A DNA stretch of 53,350 bases from Rubrivivax sp. (GTDB lineage Bacteria > Pseudomonadota > Gammaproteobacteria > Burkholderiales > Burkholderiaceae_C): NCBI GenBank assembly GCA_022843905.1, contig JALHMT010000034.1, positions 1 through 53,350 of the forward strand, in the 5' to 3' direction. Positions 16,048 through 23,665 of the stretch are shown here, piece after piece. Below the pieces are notes generated by a model that had not been told where the DNA came from, ran no database searches, and worked only from the letters and a program-made list of their open reading frames with translations. Every line of letters begins with the position of its first letter. Within the stretch, counting starts at the first letter, position 1. A program made the translations under genes and the position numbers.

Positions 16048-16053
16048 CGCCCC

Positions 16054-17790
16054 ATGATCCAAGCCAAGCAAGAGCTGCTGGCGGCCCTGGCGCAGGCACT
16101 GGCTGCGGTGGCCCCCGGCGCCGACGTTGCCGCCGCCTTCGAGTCGCCCAAGCAGGCCTCGCACGGCGACCTCGCCATCACCGCAGCGATGCCGCTGGCG
16201 CGCGCGCAGAAGAAGAACCCGCGTGATCTGGCCCAGGCGCTGGTGAGTGCGCTGAACGAGCAGCCCGCCGTGCAGCGCTGGGTGACTGCGCTGGAGATCG
16301 CCGGCCCGGGCTTCATCAACCTGCGCCTGTCGCCGGCCGCCAAGCAGGCCATCGTCGGCGAGGTGCTGCGCGAAGGCGAATGCTTCGGCAAGCGCTCGGC
16401 CACCGGCAGCAAGCTGATGGTCGAGTTCGTCTCGGCCAACCCCACCGGCCCGCTTCACGTGGGCCATGGCCGCAACGCGGCCCTGGGCGACTGCATCAGC
16501 AACCTGCTCGAGTCGCAGGGCTGGCAGGTGCTGCGCGAGTTCTACTACAACGACGCCGGCGTGCAGATCGCCACGCTGGCCACGTCCACGCAGGCGCGCC
16601 TGCGGGGACTGAAGCCTGGTGATGCCGACTGGCCGGAAGCCGCCTACAACGGCGAGTACATCGCCGACATCGCGGCCGACTTCGCCGCGAAGAAGACCGT
16701 GCGCGCCGACGACCGAGAGTTCAGCGCCTCGGGCGACCCCGACGACCTCGACGGCATCCGGCAGTTCGCCGTGGCCTACCTGCGTCACGAGCAGGACCTC
16801 GACCTGCGGGCCTTCGGCGTGCGCTTCGACAACTACTTCCTCGAGTCGGGCCTCTACACCAGCGGCAAGGTGGAAGACACCGTGGCGCGCCTGGTGGCCG
16901 CCGGCAAGACCTTCGAGGAAGGCGGCGCGCTGTGGTTGCGCACCACCGGGTACGGTGACGACAAGGACCGCGTGATGCGCAAGTCCGACGGCACCTACAC
17001 CTACTTCGTGCCCGACGTGGCCTACCACATCGACAAGTTCCGTCGCGGCTACACCCGGGTCATCAACGTGCAGGGCAGCGACCACCACGGCACGGTGGCG
17101 CGCGTGCGCGCCGGCCTTCAGGCCGCCGATGTGGGCATCCCGGCGGGGTTCCCCGACTACGCGCTCTACAAGATGATCACCGTCATGAAGGGTGGCCAGG
17201 AGGTGAAGATCTCCAAGCGCGCCGGGAGTTACGTGACGCTGCGCGACCTGATCGAGTGGACGAGCTGCGACGCGGTGCGCTTCTTCCTCATCAGCCGCAA
17301 GGCCGACACCGAGTTCGTCTTCGACATCGACCTGGCGCTGAAGGCCAGCGACGAGAACCCCGTCTTCTACGTGCAGTACGCACACGCCCGCATCTGCTCG
17401 GTGCTGGCGCAGTACCGGCAGTCACGCGGCAGCATCGCTGCGGCCGAGCTCGCCGCAGCCGACCTGGGCCTGCTGACGGCCCCGACCGAGGCCTCGCTGA
17501 TGCTGCGCCTGGCGGAGTACCCCGAGATGTTGACGCGCGCCGCAGCTGATCATGCGCCGCACGACGTGGCCTTCTACGCTCGCGATCTGGCGGCCACTTT
17601 CCACAGCTACTATGCCGCCGAAAGGTTCCTGGTCGAGGATGCGGCGCTGGCGCGGGCGCGCATGGCCTTGCTGGCGGCCACGAGGCAGGTGCTGCGCAAT
17701 GCGCTGGCCATGCTGGGCGTGGGAGCACCCGAATCGATGGGGCGTGACACCGGCAGCGATGCCGCAGCGCCGCTGGAGGCGACCGCATGA
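16054..17790 (+). CDS. argS: Arginyl-tRNA synthetase
   Basis: A 578-residue class I aminoacyl-tRNA synthetase that charges tRNA-Arg. It has an N-terminal tRNA-binding domain (about 1-120), the HIGH-equivalent HVGHGR after ANPTGPL, the KMSKS-equivalent KISKRAG, and a C-terminal anticodon-binding DALR domain ending near AMLGVG. Length and motifs are normal. The stop overlaps the start of the SPOR gene by four bases, the conserved argS-SPOR-dsbA arrangement of Burkholderiales. Confidence 0.97.
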   Translation: MIQAKQELLAALAQALAAVAPGADVAAAFESPKQASHGDLAITAAMPLARAQKKNPRDLAQALVSALNEQPAVQRWVTALEIAGPGFINLRLSPAAKQAIVGEVLREGECFGKRSATGSKLMVEFVSANPTGPLHVGHGRNAALGDCISNLLESQGWQVLREFYYNDAGVQIATLATSTQARLRGLKPGDADWPEAAYNGEYIADIAADFAAKKTVRADDREFSASGDPDDLDGIRQFAVAYLRHEQDLDLRAFGVRFDNYFLESGLYTSGKVEDTVARLVAAGKTFEEGGALWLRTTGYGDDKDRVMRKSDGTYTYFVPDVAYHIDKFRRGYTRVINVQGSDHHGTVARVRAGLQAADVGIPAGFPDYALYKMITVMKGGQEVKISKRAGSYVTLRDLIEWTSCDAVRFFLISRKADTEFVFDIDLALKASDENPVFYVQYAHARICSVLAQYRQSRGSIAAAELAAADLGLLTAPTEASLMLRLAEYPEMLTRAAADHAPHDVAFYARDLAATFHSYYAAERFLVEDAALARARMALLAATRQVLRNALAMLGVGAPESMGRDTGSDAAAPLEATA

Positions 17791-18410
17791 TGCAGCAACG
17801 CGGTGGTTTCGTGCTCGGCGTGGTGGTCGGGCTGCTGGTCGGCCTGTCGCTGGCGCTGGGCGTGGCGCTCTACATCACGAAGGCGCCGATGCCCTTCGTC
17901 AACAAGGTGCCGCCACGCACGGCCGAGCAGGATCAGGCCGAGGCCGCACGCAACAGGAACTGGGACCCCAACGCGCCCCTGGCCACGCGCTCCGTGCGCC
18001 CGCCTGCCCCTGCATCCGCGGCCGACGCCCCAGTGGCGGCCTCGGCGCCCGGCGTGGCCAAGGACAGCTCGCGCGACCCGGCGGCCATCCTCGCGGGCAA
18101 CGCCCCGACTGCCGCGGTGCCGGCTGCCACGCCGCCCACGCCGCCCAGGTCCACCGCCCCAGGTGTCGATCCGTTCATCTACTTCGTGCAGGTCGGGGCC
18201 TACTCGGGTTCGGAAGAGGCCGAACAGCAGCGTGCCAAGCTGGCGCTGACGGGCCTGGCGGCGAAAGTCACCGAACGCGAGCAGAGCGGGCGCACGGTCT
18301 ACCGGGTGCGCCTGGGTCCGTTCGACAAGAAGGAAGAGGCCGACGCCATGCAGTCGCGGCTGCTGGAACAGAGCATCGAGGCGCGCCTGGTCCGCGTCGA
18401 ACGATCCTGA
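17787..18410 (+). CDS. SPOR-domain cell-division protein (FtsN-like)
   Basis: A 207-residue bitopic protein: a short cytoplasmic N-terminus, a transmembrane helix at about residues 8-30 (FVLGVVVGLLVGLSLALGVAL), a periplasmic Pro/Ala-rich linker, and a C-terminal SPOR domain (about 130-205; FYVQVGAY-type strand as YFVQVGAYSGSEEAE, and RVRLGPFDKKEEAD). SPOR domains bind denuded glycan strands at the septum. It is coupled to argS and followed 67 bases later by dsbA. Confidence 0.88.
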   Translation: MMQQRGGFVLGVVVGLLVGLSLALGVALYITKAPMPFVNKVPPRTAEQDQAEAARNRNWDPNAPLATRSVRPPAPASAADAPVAASAPGVAKDSSRDPAAILAGNAPTAAVPAATPPTPPRSTAPGVDPFIYFVQVGAYSGSEEAEQQRAKLALTGLAAKVTEREQSGRTVYRVRLGPFDKKEEADAMQSRLLEQSIEARLVRVERS

Positions 18411-18477
18411 GGCCGGAACTCCGGCGCACGCCCCCACTCCACTCCTTGCATCAACAGGTTTCAAAGAAAGGCATCCG

Positions 18478-19125
18478 ATGAACAGGCGAGAGTTCTCAGG
18501 TCAGCTGGCAGGCGCCGGCATGGCCATGGCAGCCACCGGCTGGGCCCAGGCCCAGGGCGGGCCGGTCGAAGGAACGCACTACGTGCGCCTGCAGACCCCC
18601 GCACCCGTGACCCTGCCCAACGCGAGCAAGAAGCTCGAGGTCGTCGAGTTCTTCTGGTACGAGTGCCCGCACTGCAACACTTTCGAACCGATGCTCGAAG
18701 CATGGGTCAAGAAGCTGCCGGCGGACATCCACTTCCGTCAGGTGCCGGTGGGGTTCACGGCACGCCACGTCCTGGGACAGAAGCTGTTCTATGCCCTGGA
18801 GGAGATGGGCCAGCTGTCGACCCTGCATCGCCGCATCTTCGCGGCCGTGCACGTGCAGAACCGCCGCATGAACACCGAGGGCGACATCATGTCCTGGGTC
18901 AAGGACCAGGGCGTGGACATGGCCAAGTTCGGCGAGACCTGGAAGAGCTTCCAGGTCACCACCAAGGCCAACCGGGCCAAGCAGCTGGCCGACGCCTACA
19001 AGATCGACGGTGTGCCTGCCATGGGCATCAACGGCCGCTTCTTCACCTCCGGCGCCCTGGCCGGCAGCCACGACCGTGCGTTGGCCGTGGCCGACTTCCT
19101 GATCCAGCGCGCGCGACAGGCCTGA
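18478..19125 (+). CDS. dsbA: Thiol:disulfide interchange protein DsbA/DsbL type
   Basis: A 215-residue periplasmic oxidoreductase that introduces disulfides into exported proteins. The active site is C63-P-H-C66 in FFWYECPHCNTF and the cis-Pro loop is V-P180. An N-terminal signal runs to about WAQAQ. It begins MNRREFSG, so it carries a twin-arginine pair with the Phe expected in Tat motifs followed by only weakly hydrophobic sequence. This is typical of Burkholderiales DsbA homologues but raises the possibility of Tat export. The start is supported by AAGG before the ATG. Confidence 0.93.
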   Translation: MNRREFSGQLAGAGMAMAATGWAQAQGGPVEGTHYVRLQTPAPVTLPNASKKLEVVEFFWYECPHCNTFEPMLEAWVKKLPADIHFRQVPVGFTARHVLGQKLFYALEEMGQLSTLHRRIFAAVHVQNRRMNTEGDIMSWVKDQGVDMAKFGETWKSFQVTTKANRAKQLADAYKIDGVPAMGINGRFFTSGALAGSHDRALAVADFLIQRARQA

Positions 19126-19258
19126 CGCAGCACCCCTCGCTGCATCGCGTCACCGACGCGCATGCGGCAGGGCGCAATGGCGGACTTCCGTGGCCGGCGT
19201 CACACCACGCCGGATGCGGGACGCTCAGAATGGGGGCTGGCGGGGCCCGACTTGTGAC

Positions 19259-19264
19259 TACAAT
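19259..19264 (+). promoter_or_regulatory. -10-like box upstream of lptA
   Basis: TACAAT lies 26 bases before the ATG at 19291 and could drive lptA-lptB-rpoN. No clear -35 is visible. Confidence 0.35.
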
Positions 19265-19290
19265 GGTCTGCAAGTTTCGTGCCGCACCAG

Positions 19291-19932
19291 ATGCTCCCCC
19301 GCCCTCAACCTTCCTCCCGCCGTGTGCCGCGCGCACTTGTGTTGCACCGCAGCATGGCCCTCGCAGCTCTGCCGCTGGTCCTGGCGTCTGCCTTCCTGGC
19401 CGCGCCTGTCCGGGCCGAGAAGGCCGACCGCAACCAGGCCATGGTGGTCGAGGCCGACAAACCCGGCACGGTGGACCTCCAGCGTCAGATCGTGGTCTTC
19501 AACGGCAACGTCTCGATCACCCAGGGCACCATGGTCATCCGCGCGGAGCGGGTGGAACTGCGCGAGATGCCTGACGGCTACCGCGCCGCCACCGCCCTCG
19601 GCGGCGCCGGCAAGCAGGCCAGCTACCGCCAGAAGCGCGACAACGTCAACGAGTACGTCGAGGGCGTGGCAGATCGCATCGAATTCGACGGCCGCGCCGA
19701 CACGCTGCGTTTCGTCGGCAACGGCGTGGTGCGGCGCCTGCGCGGCAGCACCGTGGCCGACGAGATCACCGGCTCGCTGATCACCTGGGACAACACGGCC
19801 GAGCTCTTCAGCGTGCAGGGCGGCGCGCCCACGGCAGCCAACCCGGGCGGGCGCGTGCGCGCGGTGCTCAGCCCGCGCGCCGAGCCGGCCGCTTCGGCGC
19901 CTGCGCAGCGCAGCCCGGGAGCGCCGCGCTGA
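19291..19932 (+). CDS. lptA: LPS transport periplasmic protein LptA
   Basis: A 213-residue periplasmic bridge protein for lipopolysaccharide. A signal peptide (MALAALPLVLASAFLAAPVRA core) ends near residue 43 and is followed by the OstA-type beta-jellyroll: VVEADKPGTVDLQ, FNGNVSITQGTMVI, YVEGVADRIEFDG. The C-terminus is Ala/Pro-rich and disordered. A GTG at 19279 would add four residues. Its stop shares one base with the lptB ATG (TGATG). Its partner lptC lies 16 kb upstream on the opposite strand. Confidence 0.93.
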   Translation: MLPRPQPSSRRVPRALVLHRSMALAALPLVLASAFLAAPVRAEKADRNQAMVVEADKPGTVDLQRQIVVFNGNVSITQGTMVIRAERVELREMPDGYRAATALGGAGKQASYRQKRDNVNEYVEGVADRIEFDGRADTLRFVGNGVVRRLRGSTVADEITGSLITWDNTAELFSVQGGAPTAANPGGRVRAVLSPRAEPAASAPAQRSPGAPR

Positions 19933-20702
19933 TGTTCGAGGCGATGGACACGTCGCTGGCCGACAGCCGGCTCGAAGCGCGCCACCTGGCCAAGACCTAT
20001 GGCGCCCGGCAGGTCGTCAAGGACGTGCACCTGGCCGTCTCGGCGGGCGAGGTGGTCGGCCTGCTCGGCCCCAATGGTGCCGGCAAGACGACCACCTTCT
20101 ACATGGTGGTGGGTCTGGTGCGCGCCGATGAAGGCGAGATCCACATCGACGGCCGGCCGGTGCATGGGCTGCCGATCCACCAGCGTTCGCGCCTGGGGCT
20201 GTCGTACCTGCCGCAGGAGGCGTCGATCTTCCGCAAGCTGACGGTCGAGGAGAACATCCGCGCCGTGCTCGAACTGCAGGTCGACGGCGACGGCCGCCGG
20301 CTGAAGCCGGCCCGCCTTCAGGAGATGCTGGAGCAGTTGCTGGCCGACCTCAGCATCACCAAGCTGCGCGACTCGCCCGCACCGTCGCTGTCGGGCGGCG
20401 AACGTCGCCGCGTCGAGATCGCACGCGCACTGGCGACGCAGCCGCGCTTCATCCTTCTCGACGAGCCCTTCGCCGGCGTCGACCCGATCGCCGTCATCGA
20501 GATCCAGCGCATCATCGGATTCCTGCGTTCGCGCGGCATCGGCGTGCTCATCACCGACCACAACGTGCGCGAGACCCTGGGCATCTGCGACCGCGCCTAC
20601 ATCATCAGCGAAGGCAGCGTGCTGGCCGAAGGCACACCGGCCGAGATCGTCGAGAACGCCGAGGTGCGCAAGGTGTACCTGGGCGAGAACTTCAGAATGT
20701 GA
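19932..20702 (+). CDS. lptB: LPS export ABC transporter ATP-binding protein LptB
   Basis: A 256-residue ABC ATPase that powers lipopolysaccharide extraction with LptFG. Walker A is GPNGAGKTT (near residue 47), the signature is LSGGERRR (near 154), Walker B is FILLDEPFAGVDP, and the H-loop is ITDHNVRETL. YLPQEASIFRKLTVEEN is the LptB-type Q-loop region. A short N-terminal extension (MFEAMDTSLADS) precedes the usual start; an internal ATG at residue 5 is possible. A GC-rich repeat begins at its stop codon. Confidence 0.95.
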   Translation: MFEAMDTSLADSRLEARHLAKTYGARQVVKDVHLAVSAGEVVGLLGPNGAGKTTTFYMVVGLVRADEGEIHIDGRPVHGLPIHQRSRLGLSYLPQEASIFRKLTVEENIRAVLELQVDGDGRRLKPARLQEMLEQLLADLSITKLRDSPAPSLSGGERRRVEIARALATQPRFILLDEPFAGVDPIAVIEIQRIIGFLRSRGIGVLITDHNVRETLGICDRAYIISEGSVLAEGTPAEIVENAEVRKVYLGENFRM

Positions 20703-20789
20703 TGACCCCCCCCCGAAGCGCCTTCGGCGCCCCCCCCCAGGGGGGCGCCGCCCCTGGACCGGCCAAGCCGGCCCACGGCGGCCGCTTGT
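20700..20789 (+). repeat. Stop-anchored GC-rich intergenic repeat, copy 1
   Basis: Begins at the lptB stop codon with TGATGACCCCCCCC, continues through a GAAGCGCC/GGCGC hairpin and a C8/G6 hairpin, and ends in a GGCCAAGCCGGCC palindrome. It aligns with the copies at 23587-23665 and 41453-41608 when all are oriented from the upstream stop codon. It can fold strongly and probably serves as a transcript terminator or mRNA 3' stabiliser. Confidence 0.7.
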
Positions 20790-20814
20790 TCGGACGTGCC
20801 GAGAACCTGCCTTC

Positions 20815-22329
20815 ATGAAACCGTCACTGCAGGTCCGTCTTTCGCAGCATCTGGCGCTCACGCCGCAGCTGCAGCAGTCCATCCGCCTGCTGCAGCTCTC
20901 GACGCTGGAGCTGCAGCAGGAAATCGAGCAGATGCTCGAGCAGAACCCCTTTCTCGAACCCGACGAGGACGCCACCAGCGCCTACGAGTCGTCGATCGAG
21001 CGCGGCAGCGTCGACCGCGTCGCCGAGCGCGACGATCACGAAGGTGCAGAAGAAGGCCCGGCCGAGATGCGGGCCGAGGAATTCGGCACCACCGAGCGCG
21101 ACGACTGGGAGAACGGCACGGAGCGCGAGGACTTCGACGGCATCAGCGAGACGCCGGGCAGCGGCAGCGGCTCGGGCCTGGACGCCGACGGCGACGAGAT
21201 CGACGGCCAGGAACGACGCGCAGGCGTCAGCTCGCTGCAGGACCACCTGCGCGCCCAGCTCGCCGGCATGCGCCTGTCGCCCGACGATGCGGCCGCCATG
21301 CACGTGCTGATCGAGTCGCTGGACGGTGACGGCTACCTGGCCGACACGCTGGACGACATTGCCGAACGCCTGGCGGAGATGCTGGACATCGGCAGCGCCG
21401 ATGGCCGGGACGAGCTGCTCACCCGGCTGCAGTGCGCGCTGAAGTGGCTGCAGAGCCTGGAGCCTGCCGGGGTCGGCGCCCGTACGCTGCCCGAGTGCCT
21501 GGTGATCCAGCTGCGCCTGCGGCCCAAGACGGCGGCGCGCCAGATGGCCATCCGCATCAGCGAGCAGCACCTGGAAGTGCTGGCGCGGCGCGACATCAGA
21601 CGCCTGGCGGCGCTGACCGGCGCTGACGACGCCCTGCTGCGCGAGGCGCAGGCCCTGATCGTGTCCTGCGAACCCAAGCCGGGGCGGCCGTTCTCCAATG
21701 CCGAGGCCAACATCGTCGTGCCCGACGTCATCGTGATGCGCAGCGGGCGCGGCCTGAAGGTGGCGCTGAACCCCGACGTGATGCCCAGGCTGCGCATCAA
21801 CGACCTCTACGCCCAGGCCGTGCGAGGGCAGCGCAACGGCAGCGGCGCGGGCCTGTCGTCGCGGCTGCAGGAAGCGCGCTGGTTCATGAAGAACATCCAG
21901 CAGCGCTTCGACACCATCCTGCGCGTCAGCAAGGCCATCGTCGAGCGCCAGAAGAGCTTCTTCACGCATGGCGCCATCGCCATGAAGCCGCTGGTGCTGC
22001 GCGAGATCGCCGACGAACTGGGTCTGCACGAAAGCACCATCTCGCGCGTGACCACGGCCAAGTACATGGCCACGCCCAACGGCACCTTCGAGCTGAAGTA
22101 CTTCTTCGGCTCCTCGCTCAACACCGAAGCCGGCGGCGCGGCGTCGAGCACCGCGGTGCGCGCGCTGATCCAGCAGTTCGTCGCTGCCGAGGACGCCAAC
22201 AAGCCGCTGTCGGACAGTCAGTTGTCCGACATGCTGGGCGAGCAGGGCATCACCGTGGCCAGGCGCACGGTGGCCAAGTACCGCGAGGCCCTGAAGATCG
22301 CCCCGGCCTCGCTGCGGCGGACGATGTGA
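20815..22329 (+). CDS. rpoN: RNA polymerase sigma-54 factor
   Basis: A 504-residue sigma-54. The N-terminal Gln-rich activator-contact region I (LSQHLALTPQLQQSIRLLQLSTLELQQEIEQ) is intact. An acidic region II (about 45-135) follows, then the core-binding domain, the HTH region (LREIADELGLHESTISRV) and the C-terminal RpoN box ARRTVAKYRE near residues 482-491. It directs transcription of nitrogen, flagellar and other genes with bEBP activators. The lptB-rpoN order is conserved in proteobacteria; here a GC-rich repeat separates them. The hpf/raiA and ptsN genes that often follow are missing. Confidence 0.96.
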   Translation: MKPSLQVRLSQHLALTPQLQQSIRLLQLSTLELQQEIEQMLEQNPFLEPDEDATSAYESSIERGSVDRVAERDDHEGAEEGPAEMRAEEFGTTERDDWENGTEREDFDGISETPGSGSGSGLDADGDEIDGQERRAGVSSLQDHLRAQLAGMRLSPDDAAAMHVLIESLDGDGYLADTLDDIAERLAEMLDIGSADGRDELLTRLQCALKWLQSLEPAGVGARTLPECLVIQLRLRPKTAARQMAIRISEQHLEVLARRDIRRLAALTGADDALLREAQALIVSCEPKPGRPFSNAEANIVVPDVIVMRSGRGLKVALNPDVMPRLRINDLYAQAVRGQRNGSGAGLSSRLQEARWFMKNIQQRFDTILRVSKAIVERQKSFFTHGAIAMKPLVLREIADELGLHESTISRVTTAKYMATPNGTFELKYFFGSSLNTEAGGAASSTAVRALIQQFVAAEDANKPLSDSQLSDMLGEQGITVARRTVAKYREALKIAPASLRRTM

Positions 22330-23573
22330 CCGCCCTCTTCCTGCCCTGCGCCGGTGGCGCCGAAGAGCTGCTGGTCGACGAGGTGCGGCGCATCGCCGGC
22401 CCGGCCACCGAAGCAGAAGCGGTGCGCGGCGGCGTGTGGGTGGAAGGCGACGAGCGCCTGGCGATGCGACTGAACCTCGAGAGCCGCCTGGCGCAGCGGG
22501 TGCTGTGGCCGCTCATCGAAGGCCGCTACCGCGACGAGCACGACCTCTACGACCTGGCCCGGCGCGTGCCCTGGCCGCAATGGATCACGCCGCAACAGAC
22601 GCTGCGCGTGGACGTCAACGCCCAGCGCTCGCCGCTGCAGAGCCTGAACTTCGCTGCGCTGCGCATCAAGGACGCCGCCTGCGACGTGATGCGCGAGGCC
22701 ACCGGCGAGCGCCCCAGTGTCGACACGCACCACCCCGACCTGCCGCTGATGCTGTACGTCGGCCCTGACCACGCCACGCTGTATGCCGACACGTCCGGCG
22801 AGGCGCTGTTCAAGCGCGGCTGGCGCGACGCCCAGGGCGGGCGCCAGGACGTGAAGGGCGAAGCCCCCTTGAAGGAGACGCTGGCCGCGGCCATGCTGGC
22901 GGCCGCCGGCTGGCACGGCCGCGCCGAGGACGGTCCGCTGCTCGACCCCTGCTGCGGCGCCGGCACCATCGCCATCGAGGCGGCACAGATGGCCTGCGGC
23001 ATCGCGCCCGGCGCGGCGCGGCGATTCGCCTTCGAGCGCTGGATCAGCTTCAAGCCCCACCTGAACACCTGGCGCGAGATGCAGCGCGAAGCCCGCGACC
23101 GTGTGCATGCGCCGGCCGTGGCCATCTACGCCGGCGACGTGAGCTTCCGCATGACCGACTTCGCGGCGCGCAATGCGGCGCGCGCCGGCGTGGCGCAGGC
23201 CATCGAGTTCAAGACCGCCGACGCGCTGCAGCGCCCCGCGCCTGCTGCGCAGGGCACGATGCTGCTGAACCCGCCGTACGGTGAACGCATCGCACCGAAG
23301 GGACGCGGGCAAGGGCGCGATGCGCGCGACCCGATGCCGTCGCGCGAAGACTTCGAAGGCGGTGGCGCTGCCGGTGGCGACGACTTCTTCGCCGGTCTGG
23401 CGGCGCAGTGGAAACGCCACTACGCCGGCTGGACGGCCTGGTGCCTGAGCCCCGACATGAAGCTGCCCACGCGCATGCGGCTGAAGGAGAGCCGCCGCGT
23501 GCCGATGTGGAACGGCCCGATCGAATGCCGGCTCTACCGCTTCGACATCGTGGCCGGCTCCAACAAGGGTTGA
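22326..23573 (+). CDS. THUMP-domain rRNA methyltransferase (RlmL/YpsC-like)
   Basis: A 415-residue class I SAM-dependent RNA methyltransferase. An N-terminal ferredoxin-like/THUMP domain (about 1-160) precedes the Rossmann methyltransferase with LLDPCCGAGTIAIEAA (SAM binding, near 210) and the NPPYGER motif (near 315), the N2-guanine/N6-adenine methyltransferase signature. It lacks the second methyltransferase half of E. coli RlmKL, so it corresponds to the RlmL half. GTG start overlaps the rpoN stop by four bases (GTGA). A Gly-rich insert, GRGQGRDARDP, follows NPPYGER. Confidence 0.85.
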   Translation: MTALFLPCAGGAEELLVDEVRRIAGPATEAEAVRGGVWVEGDERLAMRLNLESRLAQRVLWPLIEGRYRDEHDLYDLARRVPWPQWITPQQTLRVDVNAQRSPLQSLNFAALRIKDAACDVMREATGERPSVDTHHPDLPLMLYVGPDHATLYADTSGEALFKRGWRDAQGGRQDVKGEAPLKETLAAAMLAAAGWHGRAEDGPLLDPCCGAGTIAIEAAQMACGIAPGAARRFAFERWISFKPHLNTWREMQREARDRVHAPAVAIYAGDVSFRMTDFAARNAARAGVAQAIEFKTADALQRPAPAAQGTMLLNPPYGERIAPKGRGQGRDARDPMPSREDFEGGGAAGGDDFFAGLAAQWKRHYAGWTAWCLSPDMKLPTRMRLKESRRVPMWNGPIECRLYRFDIVAGSNKG

Positions 23574-23586
23574 ACGAACGCATCAA

Positions 23587-23665
23587 GCGGACGCCGCGGA
23601 CGGGCTTGGCCCGGCCGCTGGGGTCGCCCCCTTGAGGGCGGCGAAGCCGCTACGGGGGTGGGTCA
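23587..23665 (-). repeat. Stop-anchored GC-rich intergenic repeat, copy 2
   Basis: On the minus strand it begins at the priA stop codon (TGA, 23665-23663) with TGACCCACCCCCGTAGC, continues GGCTTCGCC and CCTCAAGGGGGCGACCCC, and ends in CGGGCCAAGCCCG. It fills the gap between the convergent methyltransferase and priA genes. Confidence 0.75.
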
